DNA from: Buddleja alternifolia
Lineage: Eukaryota; Streptophyta; Magnoliopsida; Lamiales; Scrophulariaceae
Direction: 5' to 3'
DNA: 64,000 nt
NCBI GenBank assembly: GCA_019426215.1
Contig: CM033392.1
Coordinates: 33,772,814 to 33,836,813 of the forward strand
Numbering within the stretch: position 1 is the stretch's first letter; every line of letters begins with the position of its first letter. The translations under genes were made by a program, and so were the position numbers. This document shows positions 57,007 through 64,000 of this stretch, one piece after another. Under the pieces are notes generated by a model. That model ran no database searches. It was given only the letters and a program-made list of their open reading frames with translations, and had not been told where the DNA came from.

Positions 57007-58639
57007 TGTTGGGAAAGTGTCGTCGATGCCAACGAGGAGATTAGAATATGAGGCAGTAGTTTATATTGTACAACACTTAATTAAAGAAAGGCATTTAGTA
57101 TATTGTTCGTATAAGTCTTAGTGGCATCTATGAGACTTAAATGAACAATAAGTCCATGTGAATCAAGGCAGACCTTCCACTCCTTATGGTAGTTAAGGAG
57201 ATAGGCACTGGAGAGTTTGGTACTTGATCACTTAAATGGTTCGGAAGTCGGAGAATCTCAATTGGGCATTGAGATTTGTATGGACTTGTATGACACATGC
57301 TCTGACAGGGAGTGTCAATTGAAACCTATGGGATAGTGGGAGTTTGTGTCATAGATACATGGATGGGATTAATGTATTCGAACATGGCTCGTAGTAATCC
57401 GATCACATGGTTTTTACTCATTGACTGTCAATGATTGGATTACTGATTATGATAATATGCGTGAGCCTCAGACCTGAGTAATCACGTCGAAGATGTGCTT
57501 GTGACGTCAAGTCTATTATTAGAGTAGTTAGATCCAATTCACCTGTTGGTGGGGTCAACCTCCAAGTGCGGCTTGATGGGCAAGTAGCAGTCTTAACTAA
57601 TTAGCAAGAAGGAATTCACTATCTCGAAAGTAAACAAGAAGTATCCTATGCTATCATGGGTAAATGAGATTAAAGTCTCTGGTCAGAGCTAATGAACTAA
57701 CTCGTGTTTGACACGGAGGGTAGTTCTGTAATCTCATATTACTATGATTCTTAGCATAGCATCGAGTCTTGTGAGTTTGACATTTCATTACTCTCACTCG
57801 ATTGGGATACGTCAGTAAAGGCTTATACTCATATAATATAGAGGTTCGTAATGGCATAGTCATTTAGTACTCAGTTGGGTTGCGATGTGGGGCCACGGTG
57901 CAGGCTAGGTGTCACCCACATCTTTTGGTATCCTCCCATTGCCAATCGAGAGAGTCGCGCTATAAAGGAATAGATCGGAAATCGAGTTTTGTATTTGGAG
58001 GGTATTTTGGTAATTTGTCCTATGGTAGGAGAAATTAATTAATTGGATGAACTAATTTAATTAATTGTTTAATTGGATTGAACAATAGTAAATTAAATTA
58101 TTTAATTTGAATAATTAATTTACTGGGTTAATTAAATATTTAAATTAAAATATATTTAATGTATATTTATTAATTGGATTAAATGTAATATAATTAAATT
58201 AAGTGGACTAAATTGACTGGGTCAATTTAGCCCACATGGGGCGTCCAACAGACCCTTAGGGGCGTGTGATAATGGGCTTAAGTTTGAGGATTATTTAATC
58301 CTCCAACACAAACCCTAGAGAAGGAATTAATTCTTACAATCCACTTTACGTGAAATCCTCCACCAAAATACGAGACAAAAAGGATTCATATTATCTATGC
58401 CTAGCCACCATGGGAGATGATGATGAAGATTTCCAAAAGTCCGTTCCTGCGTGATGATCTAGAGACGAAACAAGTGAACCGTTAAAGATTCGCGAGGATT
58501 AATAGAACATGCAAAAGGAAAGATTTTCGTGTTCTTCGTTTTATGTTAAAAATTAATGAAAATCCACAAATTGATCTTGACTTTTGGGAATCTGGATATG
58601 TTTTAAATTCCACTGCTCATGATACTAGGATTCCCAACA
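57007..58639 (+). repeat. Element D 3' LTR (1633 bp)
   Basis: Starts TGTTGGGAAAGTGTCGTCG and ends TACTAGGATTCCCAACA. Shares the B LTR plan: CTTCCACTCCTTATGG, CATCACATGG-like text, GTCATTAGAG-like text, the palindrome TCTCTGGTCAGAGC (57676-57689), AGAGTCGCGCTATAAAGG, then an AT-rich block. Followed by TCAAC. Confidence 0.9.
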
Positions 58640-58797
58640 TCAACACCCTCGGGCAGAGTGGAGTGAGGTGCATCAGTCAAAACATAAGCTCTACTGTCAG
58701 AATTGAGCACTATCCTAAGGTTTCTACGCCAATCAGAATAGTTGGGTCCTGTGAGTTTTTTTGTGTCGAGAATTGTGGAAAGCGGGTTCATAACCAT
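58640..58797 (-). pseudogene. Element C gag N-terminus
   Basis: The minus-strand frame starts at 58797 with MVMNPLSTILDTKKLTGPNY and continues SDWRRNLRIVLNSDSRAYVL, the start of a copia Gag. It is cut at 58640 by the LTR of element D. The rest of this domain is not found at the other side of D. Confidence 0.85.
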
Positions 58798-59559
58798 TTT
58801 AGATATCTAGTTATCTACAAATTAAAGCGAAACGGAGATTAAGAAGATGTTTAATACATTATGTATAGATATGATTTTAAGGTCTTTCAATCATAAATTA
58901 CCTCCCACTATTTAATTCAAATTCAATAACCCTCATTAAAGAATTCGAGAAAAATAATTTTTCTTAGTGAGTTTGAAGTCCAATTTAATTATTACATACC
59001 CCAATTTTATGGACACATACATAATAATTAAAAAGGCAGTGTCAATTACATCCCCATGTAACCCTCAATTATTTTATCTCATGTTTCACATGGACTTCAA
59101 TTTTAAGCGCCCCCATGTTACTCCTGTGTTAAGTTAGACCCATCAAACCTACATGTAAATAATCCACCCTAAAAGTTTCACTTGCAATGGTCAACTTAGA
59201 GAATAAATTACCCATGTGCATCTCTATGCTTAGTAATAATCACGACTTTCTCATTATAGAAAGTTCCACTTGCAATGGTCGACTAATCTACATAAGTAGC
59301 ACCGACATGCTATTACTTTTGATGGTAGGCATGGAATATTAAAACCCGTTTAATTTTATCCCATATTAACTTAAAATTAAAATCATTAAGATTTATAAGC
59401 GTATCAAATAAGTAAGGGATTTTTAGTATATTATGAAAGGGTCTCATCGTTTCGATTATCTTATCTAAGTCTCTATCTTAAACATGCCCAACAACACATG
59501 AAAGGAAATAAACTATATTATAAGCATAATTTTAAAAATATGTATTTTATACAAACATG

Positions 59560-59655
59560 CATCTTATACATAGAATCATACATCTCATACATAAATCGCG
59601 CATATCATAAAATCACGCATCACATACATAAAATCATGCATCTCATACATAGAAT
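59560..59655. repeat. Short tandem repeats in element C leader
   Basis: Four to five imperfect copies of a 30-bp phrase like ATGCATCTCATACATAGAAT / CGCATCACATACATAAAATC. Minisatellite-like. Confidence 0.75.
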
Positions 59656-60245
59656 ATAACATGGAGATTTTGGGTCATTATCTAAATTGATCCTATCTAG
59701 AGCCATCAAGGATCGAACGCCGGCAAGGCGAATAAAGTAAAATAAGCGGAAAGTAAACATGCTTTGAACAATCCTAATTGCCTTAAATTTCCATCATGCA
59801 TATCAACTCATGAAAGCATATGTAAATTCCTAATTTATTGAATAGTCCTCATATATTAAATTAATTCGGGGTTTCTCATAAAATTGATTTTTCCAAAAAT
59901 AAACGATTTAAAACACCTGTTAAATAAAATAAAATTTTCAGAAAAATCAAACACATGTAATGGGTTGGCGAACGTTTCACATGACATAAAGCCACAAGAA
60001 TTTTCTTCAAGAAAAATTCCAAAGCACGTTGCTCCATGCAACTGCTGATCCATGAAAAAAAAAACGTGCACATCATATACAAATTGCATGTACTGCTTGT
60101 TTTTCATATTTCCAAATGTGTGTGAGTAGGTTGTTGATTAAATAAGCAAGGCATCTCCTGCAATTCTCAATTGCACAATAAATCTAGACCTCATGAATTA
60201 ATTAAACACTATGTCTGCACATACACATGCACACACGTACACTTC

Positions 60246-60339
60246 GGTAAATTCTATGCTAGATCGAGACCATGTTTGGGGGATCCAATGGTGTACACTA
60301 GATCGAGACCAATGGTCTCGGTCTAGCATAGAATGACCC
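60246..60339. mobile_element. 94-bp foldback MITE with 10-bp target duplication
   Basis: The left end GGTAAATTCTATGCTAGATC and the reversed right end GGGGTCATTCTATGCTAGAC pair over about 28 bp. The direct repeat CGTACACTTC lies at 60236-60245 and 60340-60349. A second copy of the stem (TAGATCGAGACC) lies inside, so the element can fold in two ways. The 9-10 bp duplication length suggests Mutator-type mobilisation. Confidence 0.85.
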
Positions 60340-60629
60340 CGTACACTTCACTTTTAACCCATTTTTTAATGTCACGTGAAGGATTCTTAATCCTTAACCA
60401 TACAATCAAACACACCACCATCTCACACACGCCCGCACATACACACACATGTGCACTTTGAATATATATATATATATATATATATTTAGTTTACACAAAA
60501 GCAAACCAAGATTTGACTTTTATGAAAATTCTCAAATCAATAAAATTTGTGAATTTAATAATTTTAAACGTGCATCACATGTAATGATTAAAATAAAACA
60601 AATCATGCATAACAATGCGCGAGCCTTAG

Positions 60630-60641
60630 GCTCTGATTCCA
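60630..60641 (-). other. Element C primer-binding site
   Basis: Reads TGGAATCAGAGC on the minus strand, one change from the tRNA-Met site TGGTATCAGAGC, next to the 5' LTR end at 60643. Confidence 0.8.
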
Positions 60642-60642
60642 C

Positions 60643-61352
60643 TATTGGGAAATATACATATAACCCGACTAAGCACAGGGAAAAATTTAAATTTTTGTTT
60701 CAAGGATTTAAACATGCTAGTTTATTAATCCTAAGGGCTTATTACATATCATAGGCTTGCGCATCTCCACACTAGTTATTTAAAACTTAAATAAAGAAGA
60801 TCTTACTTTATTCTATTTTTCGCAAAAATTGAAGAGTTTCTTCTTCCTTGACGTAAGCTCCCTAGCTTGCTCCGCGTTCCTTGAATCAACTCCTTCGTTT
60901 TTTCCTTTGATGTAGATTTTGAATTCCTCCACCAAAAACGCCTTTGATCGAATTCTTGATTCGCTTCAGAGACCTAAGTATTTCTCCTCTAAAGTTGATC
61001 CACACCCCGAATACCCACTCGTTTGTAATCTTCAGCTAGGTTGATCTATAAACGTTTATTCAAACTCTAGTGAATATTATATGGGATTAAGGTGAAAGTA
61101 AATAATTACTTCTCTAAGTATTTTGGAAGAATTCTTGAATTCAAGATTTTTGATGAATAATAAAGAACTCAAGAATACTTATATGTGGGGAGAGAGAGAA
61201 GGATTTTCTTGCAATAGGAACAAAAAATTTTAGCTTCCAAAAGTCATCATCGTATTTTCGTTCCATACTAGTCCTATTTATAGAACTAGGTTCTTGCAAT
61301 TATTTTTCATGTAGAACTCTTCTACATTAATCCTTTTTCTTGTAGGAGTAGA
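60643..61352 (-). repeat. Element C 5' LTR, partial
   Basis: Aligns with 24654-25345 of the 3' LTR from ACCCGACTAAGCACAG to TCTTGTAGGAGTAGA. Several indels separate the two, among them an extra ~25 bp (AGCTTCCAAAAGTCATCATCG) near 61230. It is broken at 61352 by CACTA-like element 3; the U3 remainder should lie beyond the window. TATA box on minus at 61275-61282. Confidence 0.88.
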
Positions 61353-61887
61353 CACTACTACAAAAATACACTATTACAGTGGTTTTGGTAAAACCGCTGA
61401 ATGGAGGTACATATTACAGCGGTTCTCAATAATCCGCTGTAATAGGGTATCTTGGTTTTGACCTATTACAGCGGTTCATTTTTAAACCGCTGTAATAGGT
61501 TGGGCCTATTACAGTGGTTCAGAAATGAACCGCTGTAAAATACCTATTACAGCGGTTCATGACTGAACCGTTGTAATGGGTGAAACCTATTACAGCGGTT
61601 CAATCCTGAACCGCTGTTCAAAAAAAATAAAAAAAGTTTATTATAGCGGTTTGGACCTGAACCGCTGTTCGAGGGGCGGGTTTTTAAGGCTAAAAACCAG
61701 CCCCTCCCCAAATTTTCACACCACACCTCTCTCTCACTATTCACCATCACCACCAACAACAACCCACCCCCACCACCGTCGCCGCCGCCACCTCCACCAC
61801 CACCACTCTCTCTCTCTCTCTACTCTCTCTCACTCTTGGTCGCACCACCGCCGCCGTTCAGCCGCCGCCTCCACCACCACCGTTCGG

Positions 61888-61921
<34 letters not shown>

Positions 61922-62044
61922 AATCTCTCTCATTTTTTCTATATATATATATAGCTCCGCCGCCGCCGTCACTGCCGCTGCCTCCACCACCACCACCACC
62001 ACCATTTAGTTTGTGAGAATTTGGGGTAAGTTTTTTAGATAAGT

Positions 62045-62205
62045 ATTTGTGTGTGTGTGGGTGTATGTATATTTGTGTATATGTGGGTGTATGTATGGGT
62101 GTATGTATATTTGTGTATATCTGGGTGTATGTATATGTGGGTGTATGTATATTTGTGTATGTCTGGGTGTATGTATATTTGTGTATATGTGGGTGTATGT
62201 ATAAT
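62045..62205. repeat. Minisatellite of CACTA-like element 3
   Basis: Repeats of GTGTATGTATATTTGTGTAT and ATGTGGGTGTATGTATGGGT, same sense as in element 2 and reverse of element 1. Minus-strand open frames here are repeat artefacts. Confidence 0.88.
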
Positions 62206-62371
62206 TATTTGAGATAACTTTTTTATATAAATATGAGGAAAATTTTGTGGTATAAGTAATTCTTGAGATTTGCCTATTTTTGTGGAAAATAGGCAATTAA
62301 CATTTTGTTTTTGTTTTGTGGTATAAGTAATTCTTGAGATATTCAATATTTGTAGTTGCTGAAAATATGAT

Positions 62372-62464
62372 GTTTTATGTGATCCATCTGGTGATCAATA
62401 TTTATAACATGATGCTTTATTTATGGTTTTATGTGATTTATGTGATCCAACTGGTGATCAATAT
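62372..62464. repeat. 63-bp tandem repeat in CACTA-like element 3
   Basis: GTGATCCATCTGGTGATCAA at 62379 and GTGATCCAACTGGTGATCAA at 62442 are 63 bp apart. The repeat resumes after the solo LTR (63948-64000: AATATTTATAACATGATGCT), so the array continues past the window edge. Confidence 0.8.
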
Positions 62465-63947
62465 TGGTGGTCCCAAGTGACATACGAAAGGATCTAGAAA
62501 GGGGGGTTGAATAGACCCTGAAGCCTTTTTCGACTTCAAAAAAAAATTTCGTATCACTTTTGAAGATTTGAACGCTTTAGTAAAGATAACTTACACTTAG
62601 TGATTTTAGCAATTTACCAAAGTAGGGTAACGCTTAGATCGCTTAATCAGGGTTAGCCCAACGAAAAAGATTTTTAGCGTTCGATTGGTTAATTAATCGC
62701 TTTGCAATTTTACTTGTCTTTTTCAGAAAGAATGATGTAATATGAAAATAAGACAATAAAGTATAAATGACACAAGATATATAAGGTTCACTGGGCAATG
62801 TAATCCCAGTTACGTCCTTCTTCTCATTTTTTGCTTGGAGGAATTTACTAGGATGATTATCAAAGAATCACACAGAATCTTCTACACGATAGTAAAGGAT
62901 GAAAAAGATCTCGGGCTCCTTGATCACATAGATTTCAGCACCAATGAAGATCGTCTTCTACAAGCTTCTCTCACTCAGAAATACTGCTTGAAAAGTGGTT
63001 TCAACAACTTTCTCACTCAGATGAAAGGTTGAAGGTTTGTCACAAGGTTTTGTTTGTTTTTGGGAAGTTTAAACAACTTGGAATATCTCAATAGGAATTT
63101 AGGTTTCTTCTTTGGAAGAGGTTTGGGATATTTGTGACTGTGTGGAAAGTAGATAAAAAGCTTGAAGGAATTTTAGCTATGGAGTTTCTAAGCTTTTTCT
63201 AATCAAGTTTTTCTTGTGCATGTACGTAATTTTCTCTTGTAATATTATGTACCACCCTTTTAGGGTTTGCTGAAGGTAAGGTATTTATAGGCAATTCTTG
63301 GGATCTGTCCGTTGGACACATGTAGGAGAGTGCCTCTCACGCAGCGCGTGATTCTATCTAAAACCTGACATTCCTGAAAATTTGCTGGCACCGATTGGAT
63401 GGGAGCAGCTATAAACTCTGAAGTTCTGACAGTCTAGTAAAAAAGGTGGCTTGTCCACAAGTCACAGTGGCTTATCACATTTAATGCTCTTATCAGGCAT
63501 TTAATGCATTTGAATTTATTTCCCGTTGGAAATAAATGTCCGTTGAATGATTGCATTTAAGTCCTTCATGACTTGAGGATTTATTTCAGGTGAATCTGAC
63601 ATCGGTCGCTTAAGTGCTTTGAGCGCTTGATCCATAAATCCTGAAAAGAGGTCCTTTAGCATTTGACGAATGCTAAGGAAAAAATCTTCCTCTTTGGTTG
63701 ACTTCAGACCCTGATCTTCAACTTCTTCTCTAATAGAGTCACCTAGAATTCTATTAGCGATTCAGTATCTAATACTTAGTCTAGAATCTACAAAGATAAA
63801 AATTACAAGCCTGAACAAAATAACAATTACAAACTTTCAAACGCTTAAACAATGATCTATGAAAACATAAACTTACATTTTATTTGGGGTCTAACATTGA
63901 ATCCTATCTTGTCATCATCAAAACATCTAACATGAAATTTCCTAACA
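62465..63947 (-). repeat. Solo SIRE-like LTR (1483 bp), TSD AATAT
   Basis: On the plus strand it starts TGGTGGTCCCAAGTG and ends ATGAAATTTCCTAACA, the reverse of the SIRE-like LTR. The 5-bp duplication AATAT occurs at 62460-62464 and 63948-63952. No internal region, so gag-pol was removed by LTR-LTR recombination. A 65-codon plus-strand frame (62835-63032) is a chance frame in the LTR. Confidence 0.95.
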
Positions 63948-64000
63948 AATATTTATAACATGATGCTTTATTTGTAGTTTTATGTGATTTACGTGATCGA

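Larger units (their letters stand above)
55081..58639 (+). mobile_element. Element D: 5'-deleted copia element
   Basis: Decayed integrase, RT and RNase H, then a purine tract and a complete 3' LTR. No 5' LTR, gag or protease is found. It interrupts element C gag at 58640 (next bases TCAAC). It is related to the B family in both pol and LTR, but much more diverged, so it is older. Confidence 0.82.
58798..60629 (-). other. Element C leader (about 1.8 kb)
   Basis: Non-coding between PBS and gag: AT-rich, with short CATACATAAAATCATGCATC-type repeats at 59570-59650, an (AT)n tract at 60462-60485, and a 94-bp foldback insertion at 60246. Small open frames here (for example 59856-60107) show no domain. 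Confidence 0.65.
24654..61352 (-). mobile_element. Element C: copia element split by nested insertions
   Basis: Minus-strand order, from right to left: partial 5' LTR (60643-61352), PBS, leader, gag start (58640-58797), [element D plus a deletion], gag end to RT (52771-about 54780), [SIRE-like element], RT middle (35142-35398), [element B], RNase H (26886-27581), 3' LTR (24654-26885). The RT text joins correctly across both TSDs (AGTCG and TATGC), which proves that B and the SIRE-like element inserted into one earlier element. The left 5-bp flank is ATATG; the right flank is outside the window. Confidence 0.88.
61353..64000. mobile_element. Non-autonomous CACTA-like element 3, left part
   Basis: Starts CACTACTACAAAAATACAC. 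The flanking AGA (61350-61352) continues as AGACTAAT in the uninterrupted 3' LTR of element C, consistent with insertion there. Palindromic units CCTATTACAGCGG ... CCGCTGTAATAGG fill 61375-61670. Then come a CT/CCGCCG block (61800-62000) and a TGTGTATATGTGGGTGTATG minisatellite (62045-62205). It is interrupted by a solo SIRE-like LTR and runs off the window. No transposase seen. Confidence 0.88.

Noticed and set aside
61576..62016. 146-residue Pro/His/Ser-rich frame
   Set aside because: Lies in CT/CCGCCG simple repeats of CACTA-like element 3.

Overview
The window is plant nuclear DNA: AT-rich, with Ty1/copia reverse transcriptases, plant-type non-autonomous CACTA, hAT and foldback elements, and a plant LINE tail. 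It is almost wholly repetitive, and I see no convincing host protein gene. The species cannot be told from the sequence. Codon and LTR style fit a flowering plant, probably a eudicot. Element labels (A to F, SIRE-like) are mine.

Left part (1-24.6 kb): a mosaic of broken repeats. A minus-strand copia element (A, same family as B) runs off the left edge to about 3.0 kb. Then come LTR scraps (3.7-5.2 kb), a minus-strand fragment of a SIRE-like copia element (F, 5.2-7.45 kb), another LTR end (to 8.19 kb), a repeat of family E (8.9-11.0 kb), a decayed copia RT (11.0-11.87 kb) and two partial LTRs joined in tandem (11.87-14.41 kb). The stretch 14.4-18.1 kb is AT-rich and gene-free. A second family E copy (18.1-23.0 kb) is split by three non-autonomous DNA elements: an hAT MITE with 8-bp target duplication CTAGTGAA and two CACTA-like elements. 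A 5'-truncated LINE end with an A-tail and a 300-bp tandem duplication follow.

Right part (24.65 kb to the window end): one nested stack. A minus-strand copia element (C) has its 3' LTR at 24654-26885 and part of its 5' LTR at 60643-61352. Between them it is split by B (27582-35141, TSD TATGC), by a 17.4-kb SIRE-like element (35399-52770, TSD AGTCG) and by D (3' LTR ends at 58639). A 94-bp foldback MITE sits in its leader. A third CACTA-like element sits in its 5' LTR and itself carries a solo SIRE-like LTR (62465-63947, TSD AATAT).

The most unusual object is the SIRE-like element. Besides decayed gag and pol it carries a long sense-strand gene downstream of pol (46667-50991) that appears to have two ~80-bp introns, its own TATA-like promoter, and no membrane segment in its exons. 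A 3.27-kb segment covering the end of pol and the start of this gene is tandemly duplicated. Other points of note: a palindrome AGTCYYTGGCCARRGC kept by paired changes in LTRs of several families, subterminal palindrome arrays in CACTA-like elements with paired base changes, a 280-bp hairpin, and loss of the protease segment in A, B and C. All identities and alignments are by eye.
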